Source: Curtobacterium sp. L6-1 (GTDB lineage Bacteria > Actinomycetota > Actinomycetes > Actinomycetales > Microbacteriaceae). From it: 64,000 bases of DNA. Under the pieces are notes generated by a model that made no database searches, was not told the origin of the DNA, and saw only the letters and a list, made by a program, of their open reading frames with translations. Positions within the stretch are counted from its first letter, which is position 1. Each line of letters opens with the position of its first letter. The translations under genes were made by a program, and so were the position numbers. Positions 43,097-52,953 of this stretch are shown here, in pieces. The DNA lies in contig NZ_CP076544.1 of assembly GCF_018885305.1 (NCBI RefSeq), positions 1,364,001-1,428,000 on the forward strand, read 5' to 3'.

Positions 43097-45918
43097 GCGG
43101 GTCCTTCCGGTGACGCTGGGCGACGACGACGTGCCCGGTGCACGAGCAGCACGGGGCCGGACGTCGCCGCCTCGATCCTAGGGGCGGGTGCCGACGGTGC
43201 CGTCCGAGCGGCCCGGTCGGGGTCGGCGTCAGGTGGGTCGGCGTCGGGTGCGTCGGGGCCGGGTGCGTCGGCATGAGGCGCATCGCCGTCGGGGTCAGGC
43301 GCGTCGACGTCGCGTTCGGTCCAGACCTCGACCTGCGCCGCACGGCACGGCCCGCCAGCCCCCGCTGCCCCGTCCGCCCCGCCCGCCCCGGCTGCCCCGC
43401 CCGCAGCGGCTGCCCCGTCCGGCCCGCCCTCGCCAGCCGCCCCGTCCGGCCCGTCCGCCCCGTCGGCGCCGTCCGCCCCGTCCGCGCCGTCCGCACCGGC
43501 CACCTCGTCATCCGCGCGCCGCTCCCCCGCGCCGCGGAGCACGACCGTCCCCGACAGGTCCGTCCGGTACACCGTGGTCCCGGCGGCCGCGAGCATGGTC
43601 AGCGCACGCTCGGTCGGGTGCCCGTAGTCGTTGTCCGCGCCGACCCCGATCAGCCCGGTGCTGGCCGCGAGCACCCGGTACAGCTCCGGGTCCTGGTCGG
43701 CGGAGCCGTGGTGCGCCACCTTGACGACGTCGACGGGCGCGAGGAGGTCCGGGGGCGCCGTCCGGAGGAGTCGTCGCTGCGCGTCCTCCCCCAGGTCGCC
43801 GAGCAGGAGCGTGCTCAGGCACCCCGGACACGCTGCTCCGGGGGTGGGATCGGCGCGCAGGACGATGCTCGCGGCGTTCCCTGCCTCCGGGTCGGAGCTG
43901 CGCGGCCAGAGCACCCGCCACCGCAGGTCCCCGAGGGAACCGGCGGTCCCGTCCGTCGCTCGTCGCACGTCGACGCCCGCCGCGCGCAGGTCCGTGAGCA
44001 CCCGGGCGTCCGACGGCCGTCCGACCGGACCGACCAAGGCGGTTTCCACCCGGTCGGCGACCGCGTCGACCGCTCCGACGTGGTCGCGGTCGAAGTGGGT
44101 CAGGACGAGCAGGTCGACGTGGGAGACGCCGAGCAGCGTCAGGCAGGTCCGCAGCCGCTCGGGGTCGTCGCCGGTGTCGACGAGGGCGGTCTGCCCGGCG
44201 CTCCGCAGCAGGGTCGCGTCCCCCTGCCCGACGTCGCACATCGCGGTGGTCCACCCGGTGGGCACCGAGCCGCGGACGAGCACCACCGGCACGGCGACCG
44301 ACCCGACCCCGACGACGGCCGTCACCGCGGCAGCGACGACCAGCGTCCGCCGGACCCGCCCGGGCAGGAGCACGCCGACCGCGAGGGCAGCGCTGACCGC
44401 CGCCGCAGCGACGACCCCGACCACGCCCGGCGGCCAGGGTGCCGAGGCGGCCGGCAGCGCAGCGGCCCCGCGTGCGACGGCGCCGACGACCGCGGCGGGC
44501 ACCCAGCCGACCGTCGCGAGGAGCCCGGCCCCCGCCGGCCACCACGGCGCGAGCAGGCAGGAGCCGAGCCCGACGACGGTGGCGACCGGTGCCACGACCT
44601 CGGCCAGCAGGTTGGCCGGTACCGCGTAGGTGGGCAGCGACGCCGACAGCGGGATCGTCACCGGCCAGCACGTCACCTGCGCCGCGACCGGGACCGCGAC
44701 CGCGGCGGCCGCCGGCGTCCAGAGCCGGCGGGCGAGCAGGTCGGTCAGGGGTGGCCCGAGGACCACGATCCCCGTCGTCGCGAGCACCGAGAGCGCGAAG
44801 GCATAGGAACGGGCGACCCACGGATCGGCGACGAGCATCCCGGCCGCGGCGAGGGCGATGAGCGGCACCCCGCGCACCGGCCGTCCGCGCAGGCGGACCA
44901 CGAGCACGACGACCGCCATCACGGTCGCGCGGGTGATCGACGGATCGGGTCGGACGAGCACGACGAAGCCGAGCAGCACCACGACCGCGGCGGCGGCACG
45001 CACCAGGCGGGGAGCCCCGACGGCCCGACCGACCAGCACCACGAGTGCCACGACGACGGCGCAGTTCGACCCCGACACCGCGGTCAGGTGCGTGAGGGCG
45101 GAGGTCTCCATGGCCTGCTCGGTCACCGGGTCGAGTCCGGACCGGTCACCGATCGCGAGGCCGCGGAGCAGCGCAGCGCCGGGCTCCGGCAGGTCGGCGG
45201 TGACGGTGACGAAGGCCGCCCGTGCCACGGCGCTCGCTCCGAGGACCCCGTGCGGGCCGTCCACGACACGCAGGTCCCCGCGGACGAAGAGCACGAACGC
45301 GGTGGTCGCCCCGGCCTCGTCCTGCTGCATCGGACCGCGGACGTCGAGGACCGTCCCCGCCGGCAGGACGACTCGCCGGGGCTCGCCGGCTGCGGGCACG
45401 AGCCGGACCGGCACCCGCAGGCCGTCGGGCCGGGAGGCGCCGGTCCGGACCGCCACGACCGTCCCGACCACAGACCGGTCGCCCGGCGCGAGGTCGCGGT
45501 CGAGGCGCACGCGGACGTCACTCGTCCGGCCGGACGCGTCGAGGAGGACCGACGGCTCCCGCCGTCCCTGACCGACGGCGACCGCCACCGCCAGCAGTCC
45601 GACGAGGAGCGCGGTGGTCAGCGCGAGTGCACACGCCCCGCGGGCCAGGTCCGCCGCGGCCACCCGGCGGCGCAGGGCCGACCGCAGCCGGACGGGCAGG
45701 AGCGCCCAGCCCCGGGATCGTCGGACCCGCAGCAGCGCCGCTGGCTCCAGCCCGATCAGCACCACGAGCGCACCCACCACCGCGGCCGCGGCCACCACGA
45801 CGACCGGGACGGCCAGGTGCGGCACCCCGACGAGCACCGTGCCGACGACCCACGATGACCCGACGGGCCCCGCGAGTCGCAGGTCCGCCGGGGACGCCCG
45901 GAGTCCCGCCGCGCTCAC
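42154..45918 (-). CDS. comEC: ComEC/Rec2-family competence protein; frame has no stop before holA
   Basis: DNA-uptake channel protein. The frame opens at GTG 45916-45918 (GTGA overlap with comEA). Conserved parts are the competence membrane domain (HLTAVSGSNCAVVVALVVLV, RATVMAVVVLVVRLRGRPVR) and a metallo-beta-lactamase-like C-terminus (CDVGQGDATLL, LTHFDRDHVGAVD, VKVAHHGSADQD). This conserved part ends at about 43500, giving roughly 800 residues, a normal ComEC length. After that come Ala-Asp-Gly and Ala-Gly-Pro repeats, and no in-frame stop occurs until 42154, about 940 bases inside holA. The true end is therefore uncertain: a frameshift or stop loss in the repeats is likelier than a real 1254-residue protein. 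Confidence 0.8.
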   Translation of the reverse strand: MSAAGLRASPADLRLAGPVGSSWVVGTVLVGVPHLAVPVVVVAAAAVVGALVVLIGLEPAALLRVRRSRGWALLPVRLRSALRRRVAAADLARGACALALTTALLVGLLAVAVAVGQGRREPSVLLDASGRTSDVRVRLDRDLAPGDRSVVGTVVAVRTGASRPDGLRVPVRLVPAAGEPRRVVLPAGTVLDVRGPMQQDEAGATTAFVLFVRGDLRVVDGPHGVLGASAVARAAFVTVTADLPEPGAALLRGLAIGDRSGLDPVTEQAMETSALTHLTAVSGSNCAVVVALVVLVGRAVGAPRLVRAAAAVVVLLGFVVLVRPDPSITRATVMAVVVLVVRLRGRPVRGVPLIALAAAGMLVADPWVARSYAFALSVLATTGIVVLGPPLTDLLARRLWTPAAAAVAVPVAAQVTCWPVTIPLSASLPTYAVPANLLAEVVAPVATVVGLGSCLLAPWWPAGAGLLATVGWVPAAVVGAVARGAAALPAASAPWPPGVVGVVAAAAVSAALAVGVLLPGRVRRTLVVAAAVTAVVGVGSVAVPVVLVRGSVPTGWTTAMCDVGQGDATLLRSAGQTALVDTGDDPERLRTCLTLLGVSHVDLLVLTHFDRDHVGAVDAVADRVETALVGPVGRPSDARVLTDLRAAGVDVRRATDGTAGSLGDLRWRVLWPRSSDPEAGNAASIVLRADPTPGAACPGCLSTLLLGDLGEDAQRRLLRTAPPDLLAPVDVVKVAHHGSADQDPELYRVLAASTGLIGVGADNDYGHPTERALTMLAAAGTTVYRTDLSGTVVLRGAGERRADDEVAGADGADGADGADGADGPDGAAGEGGPDGAAAAGGAAGAGGADGAAGAGGPCRAAQVEVWTERDVDAPDPDGDAPHADAPGPDAPDADPPDADPDRAARTAPSAPAPRIEAATSGPVLLVHRARRRRPASPEGPACPPRSPRAPQRRSTRSPGRRSGLRRSSWSPGPRPSSPSGPSACSATCSSARTPRSRCTTSRRTSTRPGCWRPWPARPCSASHAWSGSRTSRSAPTPSSPRASPTCRRPPTTSPWCSGTAGASEARSSWTPSAAASAAASRCSATRSSATPTASTSSTPSSGPPGGRSLRRPCGPSSLPSPTTSPNSLPPVVSSWPTRPPRSPTAPSTSTTAAGSRRTRSRSRTSPSPAGPPPRSSNSVTHFPRGRRRCRSWRPSRASSARWRRSALSADRAGKLRPRSAWLRGRCSVHSVTSQGGARRGWRTRSRASRPPTPR
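43340..43500 (-). repeat. In-frame 9-bp repeats in the comEC tail
   Basis: Around 43440-43500 the plus strand repeats units like GTCCGCCCC and GTCCGCGCC about every nine bases, encoding Ala-Asp-Gly on the coding strand. Less regular Gly/Ala-coding repeats continue to about 43340. Such tracts are prone to slippage, both in cells and in assembly. Confidence 0.75.
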
Positions 45919-46766
45919 ACGCGCACCCGGTCCCGCAGTTCGGCGAACCGGCCGTCCCCGATGCCGCTGACCTCGAGCAGGTCCTCGACCGAGCGGAAGC
46001 CGCCGTGTTCCTCCCGCCACGCCAGGATCCGCTGCGCCAGCGCCGGACCGATCCCCGGCAGGGTCTCGAGCGCCGTCGTGTCCGCCGCGTTGAGGTCGAC
46101 GACCGCGTCCTCGCCAACGGTCCCACCGACGCCGGATCCGGCCGCACCGCCGACAGCACCGCCCGCACCCGCCGGACCGCCCCCGCCAGCCGCACCGCTG
46201 CCGACCACCGCGCCGCCCGGCCGCAGCTCGGCAGGGACCTCGGTCTCCCCGACCCGGGGCACGTACACCCGCTCGCCGTCCACGACGGGGCGCGCCAGGT
46301 TGAGGCGGGTCAGGTCCGCGTCACCCCCGGCGCCCCCGGCCGCGTCGAGGGCGTCCGACACCCGCTCGCCCACCGGCACCCGGACGACCCCGGGGTGGGC
46401 CACCGCACCGACGACGTACACGACGGCGATCCCCGCCGGACCGGACGCAGCACCCGACGCACCACGGCCCGCACCGACACCAGCACCAGCACCACTGCCG
46501 GACCCCCCGGCTCCACGGGCGCCACCACGGCCGCCAGCGCCGCCGGGACCACCAGCGCCCGTCGAACCGCCCGAGGACGCCCCGGCGTCGCCCGGCTCCC
46601 CCACGACCGTCGGCGCCCCCGAGACCACGGTGACACCCGCGCCACCGCCGCCCACACCGCTGCCCGCCGCACCGCCGCCGCCCAGCAGGACCACCGCCAC
46701 CGCGACGACCAGCACGACCCCCACGAGCACCAGGCCGGCACGGGGCGAGAGCGCGAAGCGGGACAT
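45915..46766 (-). CDS. comEA: ComEA-family DNA-binding competence protein
   Basis: A 283-residue membrane-anchored DNA receptor. One span lies at residues about 12-30 (LVLVGVVLVVAVAVVLLG), followed by an 80-residue Gly/Ala/Ser linker. An SLBB domain comes next (IAVVYVVGAVAHPGVVRVPV). A second Gly/Ala linker leads to two helix-hairpin-helix motifs at the C-terminus (VVDLNAADTTALETLPGIGP, DLLEVSGIGDGRFAEL). TAGCGT at 46773-46778 lies six bases before the ATG. It is coupled to comEC. Confidence 0.93.
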   Translation of the reverse strand: MSRFALSPRAGLVLVGVVLVVAVAVVLLGGGGAAGSGVGGGGAGVTVVSGAPTVVGEPGDAGASSGGSTGAGGPGGAGGRGGARGAGGSGSGAGAGVGAGRGASGAASGPAGIAVVYVVGAVAHPGVVRVPVGERVSDALDAAGGAGGDADLTRLNLARPVVDGERVYVPRVGETEVPAELRPGGAVVGSGAAGGGGPAGAGGAVGGAAGSGVGGTVGEDAVVDLNAADTTALETLPGIGPALAQRILAWREEHGGFRSVEDLLEVSGIGDGRFAELRDRVRV

Positions 46767-46779
46767 GCCGGAACGCTAC

Positions 46780-46805
46780 GGAGCCCGGTCTCTCGACCGG
46801 GCTCC
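46780..46805 (-). terminator. Terminator after leuS
   Basis: Perfect 10-base arms, 46780-46789 (GGAGCCCGGT) and 46796-46805 (ACCGGGCTCC), 6-base loop. It sits between the leuS stop and the comEA -10 box. Confidence 0.7.
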
Positions 46806-46858
46806 GTGTGTCGGACCTGTGGAGCGCCTCCGCCCCGGACCCCGCTGTGGAGGGAGGA

Positions 46859-49414
46859 CTACCCCTTGATCGCGATGTTGACGAGCTTCGGCGCCCGGAC
46901 GATGACCTTCACGATCTCGCGGTCACCGATGTACCGCTGCACCGCCGCCGAGCTCCGGGCGAGTTGCTCGAGCTCGTCCGCCTCGATCGACTTCGACACC
47001 TCGAACGAGTCGCGCACCTTGCCGTTGACCTGCACGACCGCGGTCAGCGTCTCCTGCACGAGCAGGGTCGGGTCGGCCTTGCGCCACCCGAACGTCGCCA
47101 CCGGGGAGTCGTAGCCGAGCGTCTGCCACATCTCCTCGCCGGTGTAGGGCGCGAACACACTGAGTCCGAGGGCGATCGTCTCGGCAGCCTCACGCACGGC
47201 GGGGTCGGCGGCACCGGGGCCGCTGTCGATCGCCTTGCGGGTGACGTTCACCAGGTCCATGAGCCGCGCGATCACGACGTTGAACTTGAACGACTCCATC
47301 AGCCCGGGCGCATCGGCCAGGAACCGGTGGGTCGCCTGCCGGACGGCGCGGTCGCCGGTGGACCAGACCGCGTCGGGCGTCGAGGTGACGTCGACGGCGA
47401 TCCGGTAGGCACGGGCCAGGAAGCGCGCGGAGGCTGCCGGCGAGACGTCCTCCCAGTTGATGTCGTCCTCGGGCGGACCCGCGAAGCCCATCACCAGACG
47501 GATCGCGTCGACACCGTGCGCGTCGAGCTCGTCGCCGAGGGACACGCCGCCCTTCGACTTCGACATCTTCGAGCCGCCGGACAGCACCATGCCCTGGTTG
47601 AGCAGCGCCGAGAACGGCTCGGTGAAGTCGAGGTAGCCGAGGTCGAACAGCACCTTCGTGACGAAGCGCGCGTACAGCAGGTGCAGGATCGCGTGCTCGA
47701 CGCCGCCGATGTACTGGTCGACGGGCGCCCACTTGTTCACGAGCGCCGGGTCGAACGCCTGCGTCTCGTCCTGCGGGGACAGGAAGCGCAGGAAGTACCA
47801 GGACGAGTCGACGAACGTGTCCATCGTGTCGGGATCGCGGCGCGCAGGGCTGCCGTCGACCGGGTTCGGCACATTCACCCAGTCGGTCGCGCCACCGAGG
47901 GGCGAGGTGCCCTTCGGCTTGAGGTCGAGACCCTCGGTGTCGGGCAGGACCACGGGCAGCTGGTCCTCGGGGACCGGGTACTGGCTGCCGTCCTCGCCGT
48001 GGATGATCGGGATCGGGGTGCCCCAGAACCGCTGGCGCGAGATGAGCCAGTCGCGCAGACGGTAGGTCTTGGCGGCACGGCCGGTGCCGCGTTCCTCGAG
48101 CAGGCCGATCGCCGCGGTGATGGCGTGCTGCTTGCTCATGCCGTCGAGCGGGCCGGAGTTGATCATCCGTCCCTGGCCGGTCAGCGCCTCGCCCGTGGTG
48201 GCGGGGTCGAGCGACGGCAGGTCCTCGAGGGTCGCGCCCTCGGGAATGACCGGGATCGCACCGGTGACGGGCTGGTTCGTGTCGACGACGACCGTGACGG
48301 GCAGGTCGAAGGCGCGGGCGAAGTCGAGGTCGCGCTGGTCGTGCGCGGGCACGGCCATGACCGCACCGTGTCCGTAGTCGGCCAGCACGTAGTCGGCGGC
48401 CCAGAGCGGCAGGCGCTCCCCGGTCAGCGGGTGCACCGCGGTCCGGCCGAGCGGCACCCCGGTCTTCGGGCGGTCGGCGTTCTGCCGGTCGATGTCCGAC
48501 GCCTTCTGCGTGGCGACCAGGTACTCCTGGAAGGCGGCGCGGGTGGCGTCGTCGACGGACGGGTCGTCGACGAGCTCGGCGGCCAGGTCGGAGTCGGGGG
48601 CGACGACCAGGAAGGTCACGCCGTGGATGGTGTCCGGACGCGTGGTGAAGACGGTGACCGGCTCGTCACGGCCCTCGATGACGAAGTCGACGTCGGCGCC
48701 GACGGAGCGACCGATCCAGTTCCGCTGCATCGCGATGACCTTCGACGGCCACCGTCCCTCGAGCTGGTTGAGGTCGTCGAGCAGCCGGTCCGCGTAGTCC
48801 GTGATCTTGAAGTACCACTGCGTCAGCTTCTTCTTGACGACGACGGCGCCGGAGCGGTCGGAGGTGCCGTCGGGCAGCACCTGCTCGTTGGCCAGCACGG
48901 TCTGGTCCACCGGGTCCCAGTTGACCCAGCTGTCCTTCCGGTACGCCAGGCCCTTCTCGTACATCTTGAGGAACAGCCACTGGTTCCACTTGTAGTACTC
49001 GGGGTCCGAGGTGTGGATCTCGGTCGACCAGTCGAAGGACGGCGCGTACCGCTTGAAGGACGCCTTCTGCTGCGCGATGTTCGCGTAGGTCCAGTCCTTG
49101 GGGTCGACCCCGCGCTTGATGGCGGCGTTCTCGGCGGGCAGACCGAACGAGTCCCACCCGATCGGGTGCAGCACGTTGAATCCCTGCTGGCGCCAGTACC
49201 GTGCCACGAAGTCACCGAGGGCCCAGTTCTCGGCGTGGCCCATGTGCAGGTCGCCGGACGGGTACGGGAACATCTCGAGGATGTACTTGCGCGGGCGGGT
49301 GTCGTCGGGGTCGGCGGTGAAGAGGCCGAGCTCTTCCCACCGTGCCTGCCACTTCTCCTGGATGCGCCGGAAGTCGTAGGTGTGCGGGTCCTCGACGTGC
49401 TGCTCGATGGTCAC
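46859..49414 (-). CDS. leuS: Leucyl-tRNA synthetase
   Basis: An 851-residue class I synthetase. The HIGH-type motif is [13 protein letters not shown] near residue 50 and the KMSKS loop is [15 protein letters not shown] near 580. The CP1 editing domain lies between ([33 protein letters not shown]). A C-terminal domain closes it. Start is GTG 49412-49414, with TATCGT eight bases before it (49423-49428); the longer open frame would extend into cydC. No T-box is seen in the 50-base gap upstream. Confidence 0.97.
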   Translation of the reverse strand: MTIEQHVEDPHTYDFRRIQEKWQARWEELGLFTADPDDTRPRKYILEMFPYPSGDLHMGHAENWALGDFVARYWRQQGFNVLHPIGWDSFGLPAENAAIKRGVDPKDWTYANIAQQKASFKRYAPSFDWSTEIHTSDPEYYKWNQWLFLKMYEKGLAYRKDSWVNWDPVDQTVLANEQVLPDGTSDRSGAVVVKKKLTQWYFKITDYADRLLDDLNQLEGRWPSKVIAMQRNWIGRSVGADVDFVIEGRDEPVTVFTTRPDTIHGVTFLVVAPDSDLAAELVDDPSVDDATRAAFQEYLVATQKASDIDRQNADRPKTGVPLGRTAVHPLTGERLPLWAADYVLADYGHGAVMAVPAHDQRDLDFARAFDLPVTVVVDTNQPVTGAIPVIPEGATLEDLPSLDPATTGEALTGQGRMINSGPLDGMSKQHAITAAIGLLEERGTGRAAKTYRLRDWLISRQRFWGTPIPIIHGEDGSQYPVPEDQLPVVLPDTEGLDLKPKGTSPLGGATDWVNVPNPVDGSPARRDPDTMDTFVDSSWYFLRFLSPQDETQAFDPALVNKWAPVDQYIGGVEHAILHLLYARFVTKVLFDLGYLDFTEPFSALLNQGMVLSGGSKMSKSKGGVSLGDELDAHGVDAIRLVMGFAGPPEDDINWEDVSPAASARFLARAYRIAVDVTSTPDAVWSTGDRAVRQATHRFLADAPGLMESFKFNVVIARLMDLVNVTRKAIDSGPGAADPAVREAAETIALGLSVFAPYTGEEMWQTLGYDSPVATFGWRKADPTLLVQETLTAVVQVNGKVRDSFEVSKSIEADELEQLARSSAAVQRYIGDREIVKVIVRAPKLVNIAIKG

Positions 49415-49422
49415 GGTCGTCA

Positions 49423-49428
49423 ACGATA
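49423..49428 (-). promoter_or_regulatory. -10 box (TATCGT) of leuS
   Basis: TATCGT lies eight bases before the leuS GTG with no Shine-Dalgarno between. It indicates that leuS is transcribed apart from the cyd operon that precedes it. A GGGAGGC motif lies at 49435-49441. Confidence 0.45.
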
Positions 49429-49464
49429 CAAGCCGGGAGGCTCCTCCTGCGTCCCCGCGTCGGC

Positions 49465-51168
49465 TCACGGCGCGAGCAGGCGTCCGTCCGCCATCCGCAG
49501 GGTCCGGTCGACCAGGTCGTCCGGCACCGGGACGTGCGAGACGACGAAAAGCGTCCGCCCCGCTGCGCGGGCCGTCGTGACGAGGTCGCGGAGCACGTCG
49601 TCACCGAGGTCCGGGTCGACGTCGGCGGTCGGCTCGTCGAGCACGAGGACCGGGAACGCGTGCAGGAGCGCCCGCGCCAGGGCCAGGCGGTGCGCCTGCC
49701 CTCCGGACACCAGGGACCCGCGCTCCCCCACGTCGGCATCGAGTCCGCCGCGTCGGGCGACCCACTCGCCGAGGCCGACCCGGTCGAGCACCGCGAGCAG
49801 GTCCGCGTCGGTGGCGGTGTCCCGGGCGAACAGCAGGTTCTGCCGCACGGACTGGTCGAAGACGAACGGGTCCTGCTCGATGAGACCGACGCGGGCGCGG
49901 ACGGCGTCCGGGTGCAGCTCGCGCGCCTCCACGCCGTCCAGCGTGTAGCTGCCGGTGTGGTCGACGAACCGGACGAGGGCGTCCACGAGGGTCGACTTGC
50001 CGGCGCCGCTCGGGCCGCGGAGCACGACGACCTCGCCCGGGGTGAGGTCGAACGAGACCCCGTCGACCGCGGGTGTCGCGGCACCGGGCCACCGTACGGA
50101 GAGGTCGCGCACCCGCAGGGCCACCGCCGGCGGCGCCGCCAGCTCCTCGTCCGACGCCGGCTGCTCGGGTTCGGGGACCAGGCCGGCGGGCAGCTCGGCG
50201 GGGACGACCCGCTCGACCCGCTCGGCGGCGGCACGCACCCGGCGGAGGGTGAGGACCGCCAGCGGGACGCTCCCGACGACCTCGAACAGGGCGAGCGGCA
50301 CGAAGACCGCGAGCGCCCAGAGCGGCCCGTCGAGGCTGCCGGTCACGACCGCGGGTGCACCGACGGCGAGCACACCGATCACCGCGGCCCCGCCGACGAG
50401 TCCGACGAGGGCGCCGACCAACGACTCGACCGCCCCGCGCCGCCGCACCGCTCGGGTCACCCGGTCGTCGAGTCGGGCGATGTGCGTCAGCCGGTCGTCG
50501 AGGGTGCCGTAGGCGGCGAAGACGTCGAGCGTCCGCACGGTGTCGAGGACCAGGTCGGCGACGTGCCCGCGGTCGGCGGCCGTCTCGCGGTCGGACCGGG
50601 TCGCCACCGCACTCGTCACGACGGTCCCGACGAGCGCGGCCACCCCGAGCGCCAGGACCAGCACGAGCGCGGCCGGCTGCGAGACGACCGCGACGGCGAC
50701 CACGGACAGCAGCGCGGTGACCCCCGCGGACACGAGCGGCCCGACCACGCGGATCGGCAGGTCCTGCAGCCGGTCGGTGTCGGTGACCAGGCGGGTCATC
50801 AGGTCACCCCGGCCGGTCGAGCCGAGGCCCGCCGGCGCGACGGACGCCAGCCGCCGGTACGTCTCGGTCCGGACGACGGCGAGCTGTCGGAACGAGGCGT
50901 CGTGGCCGGCCAGGCGGTCCACGTAGCGGAACACGGCGCGGCCGAGCGCGAAGGCCCGCACGCCGACCATCACGAGCGTCAGGTAGAGGATCGGCGGGTG
51001 CTCCGCGGCCCGGGTGATGAGGTAGCCGCTGGCCGCGAGCAGCGCGACCCCGCAGAGCGCGGTGAGCACGCCGGCGACGACGGCCTTCGTCCAACCGCGA
51101 CCACGGGGCATGGCGAGCCGGAGGACGGAGCGGTCGCGGGCCTCCCGGCCTGGGCGGGTCGCGCTCAT
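49465..51168 (-). CDS. cydC: Thiol reductant ABC exporter subunit CydC
   Basis: A 567-residue half-transporter, membrane domain plus ATPase. With CydD it exports cysteine and glutathione-type thiols needed to assemble cytochrome bd. The N-terminal [20 protein letters not shown] and [20 protein letters not shown] regions are typical of CydC. The ATPase has [36 protein letters not shown] and H-loop VVSHVPV. Start ATG overlaps the cydD stop (ATGA). It is last in the operon. Confidence 0.94.
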   Translation of the reverse strand: MSATRPGREARDRSVLRLAMPRGRGWTKAVVAGVLTALCGVALLAASGYLITRAAEHPPILYLTLVMVGVRAFALGRAVFRYVDRLAGHDASFRQLAVVRTETYRRLASVAPAGLGSTGRGDLMTRLVTDTDRLQDLPIRVVGPLVSAGVTALLSVVAVAVVSQPAALVLVLALGVAALVGTVVTSAVATRSDRETAADRGHVADLVLDTVRTLDVFAAYGTLDDRLTHIARLDDRVTRAVRRRGAVESLVGALVGLVGGAAVIGVLAVGAPAVVTGSLDGPLWALAVFVPLALFEVVGSVPLAVLTLRRVRAAAERVERVVPAELPAGLVPEPEQPASDEELAAPPAVALRVRDLSVRWPGAATPAVDGVSFDLTPGEVVVLRGPSGAGKSTLVDALVRFVDHTGSYTLDGVEARELHPDAVRARVGLIEQDPFVFDQSVRQNLLFARDTATDADLLAVLDRVGLGEWVARRGGLDADVGERGSLVSGGQAHRLALARALLHAFPVLVLDEPTADVDPDLGDDVLRDLVTTARAAGRTLFVVSHVPVPDDLVDRTLRMADGRLLAP

Positions 51169-52940
51169 GCGTGCACCGCCCGTGCGGACCGGACGGCGAC
51201 GGAACCCGACGGGTCGATCGTCGCGACGAGGTCGGCGGCGGCCACGACCGCGGGACGGTGGCTCGCGACGACCACGACGGCGCCGTCGGCGGCGAGCCGT
51301 CGGACGGCCGCGATGACGTCCGCCTCGGACTCCGCGTCGAGCGCGGAGGTCGGCTCGTCGAGCAGGACGAGCGGTGTGCGGCGCGCGGCAGCCCGGTACA
51401 GACCGCGCGCGACGGCGACGCGCTGCGCCTGGCCGCCGGACAGGCCGGACCCGCCGGAGCCGACCGGGAGGCCCGGGTCGAGTGCCAGCCCCACCGCACG
51501 CAGGGCGGAACGGACGCGGTCGTCGTCCGGGTCGGCGGCGAGGGCGACGTTCTCGGCGACGGAGCCGCGGACGAGCCGCGGCCGCTGGTCGACCCAGGTC
51601 GTGCGGTCGGCGACGGTCGCGCCGGCGGGACCGGGGACGGTGACCGACCCCTCGGCGGCGAGGGCACCGCGGAGGGCGGCGAGGAGACTCGACTTGCCGG
51701 ACCCGCTCGGACCCGCCAGGGCGACCACGGTGCCGGCCGGGGCGTGCAGGTCGACGGGGCCGACCACCACGTCGGGGCGGCGGACCGTCAGGCCGCGGAG
51801 CACGAGCGCCGACGACGCCTCGGCGCCCGCCGGGGCGGTGTCGGATGCGACGGTGCCGGCTGGGGCGGTGCCGGCTGTGGCTGTACCGGCTGGGGCGGTG
51901 CCGGCTGTGGCTGTACCGGCTGCGGCGGGACCGGGTGCGGCGGCGGCCAGCCCGTCGGTGTCAGCCTCGGCAGTCCTGGTGTCGTCGAGCACGTCGAGGA
52001 CCGCCTGCGACGCCTCCACCCCGTCCTGGGCCGCGTGGAAGTCCGCACCGACCTGCCGGAGCGGGGCGAACGCCTCCGGTGCGAGCACGAGCACGAACAT
52101 CGCGGCCCCGAGGCCGAGGGACCCGTCGACGAGCCGGATGCCGATGGACACCGCGACCAGGGCGACGGACAGGCTCGCGGCGAGCTCGAGTGCGAAGCCG
52201 CTGACGAACGACAGCCGCAGCACCCCGATCGTGCCGCGACGGTACGCGTCGGTCACGGCACCGATCCGGCCGACCTGACGACGGGCGCGGCCGAACACCT
52301 TGAGCGTCGCCAGCCCCTCGACGGCCTCGGTGAACGCCCCGCCGAGGCGCGCGAGGGCGTCGGCCTGACGCCGCTGCAGGGACTGCGTGGCCAGGCCGAT
52401 GAGGACCATGAAGACCGGGATGACCGGCATCGCGCAGACGATGACGACGGCGCTGGTGAGGTCGCCGAGGGCGATCGCGACGAGCAGGACCGGGGTCGCG
52501 ACGGCGGTGAGCGCCAACTGCGGCAGGTACCGGCCGAAGTACGCGTCGAGGGCGTCGAGACCCGGGCCGAGCGTCGTGGCGAAACCGGCGCTCGACCGAC
52601 CGGCGAGCCACCCGGGGCCCCGGTCGGCCGCGCGCCGGAGCACGGTGGCACGGAGTTCGCTCTTCACGCGGGCCCCGGCGCGGGCGGCGAGGTCGTCCGT
52701 CGACCAGGCCGCGGCCGCACGGAGCACGAACGCCGCACCGAGCAGGAGCAGGGTGCCCGGGAACGTCGCCGGGACCGCGCCGGCACGCACCGCGTCCACC
52801 ACCTGGGTCACCGCAGCGGCGATGCCCCAGGCGATGCCGATGGTCGCGACCGTCCGCACCGCGCCCGTGCCGGCGGCGGCGAGGACGAAGCCGCGCGCCG
52901 TCCTCGACAGGCGGAGCAGACGGGGGTCGAGCGGTTTCAC
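51165..52940 (-). CDS. cydD: Thiol reductant ABC exporter subunit CydD, with repeat-rich linker
   Basis: A 591-residue half-transporter, partner of CydC. The membrane domain (residues 1-320) contains LDALDAYFGRYLPQLALTAV, a CydD hallmark. The ATPase has GPSGSGKSS, LSGGQAQRVAVARGL and LLDEPTSALDAESE. Between the two, near residues 325-370, lies a low-complexity Ala/Thr/Gly/Pro linker built from a perfect 30-bp DNA repeat. Start is GTG 52938-52940. Confidence 0.94.
   Translation of the reverse strand: MKPLDPRLLRLSRTARGFVLAAAGTGAVRTVATIGIAWGIAAAVTQVVDAVRAGAVPATFPGTLLLLGAAFVLRAAAAWSTDDLAARAGARVKSELRATVLRRAADRGPGWLAGRSSAGFATTLGPGLDALDAYFGRYLPQLALTAVATPVLLVAIALGDLTSAVVIVCAMPVIPVFMVLIGLATQSLQRRQADALARLGGAFTEAVEGLATLKVFGRARRQVGRIGAVTDAYRRGTIGVLRLSFVSGFALELAASLSVALVAVSIGIRLVDGSLGLGAAMFVLVLAPEAFAPLRQVGADFHAAQDGVEASQAVLDVLDDTRTAEADTDGLAAAAPGPAAAGTATAGTAPAGTATAGTAPAGTVASDTAPAGAEASSALVLRGLTVRRPDVVVGPVDLHAPAGTVVALAGPSGSGKSSLLAALRGALAAEGSVTVPGPAGATVADRTTWVDQRPRLVRGSVAENVALAADPDDDRVRSALRAVGLALDPGLPVGSGGSGLSGGQAQRVAVARGLYRAAARRTPLVLLDEPTSALDAESEADVIAAVRRLAADGAVVVVASHRPAVVAAADLVATIDPSGSVAVRSARAVHA
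51856..51915 (-). repeat. Two perfect 30-bp tandem repeats inside cydD
   Basis: Units 51856-51885 and 51886-51915 are identical and a partial third follows. They encode ten residues each of the Gly-Thr-Ala-Pro type, so copy-number change keeps the frame. The repeat lies in the linker between membrane domain and ATPase. Confidence 0.9.
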
Positions 52941-52953
52941 GTGTCGCTCCGGC

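Noticed and set aside
43138..45858. Plus-strand open frame of 906 codons opposite comEC
   Set aside because: Composition artefact; the minus strand carries recognised ComEC motifs and the plus-strand product is a monotonous Arg/Gly/Pro/Asp chain.
49415..49464. T-box or other tRNA-sensing leader for leuS
   Set aside because: The gap is only 50 bases and has no T-box core; leuS looks leaderless.
46808..49948. Plus-strand open frame of 1046 codons opposite leuS and cydC
   Set aside because: It spans two unrelated genes in antisense and shows no recognisable protein feature.
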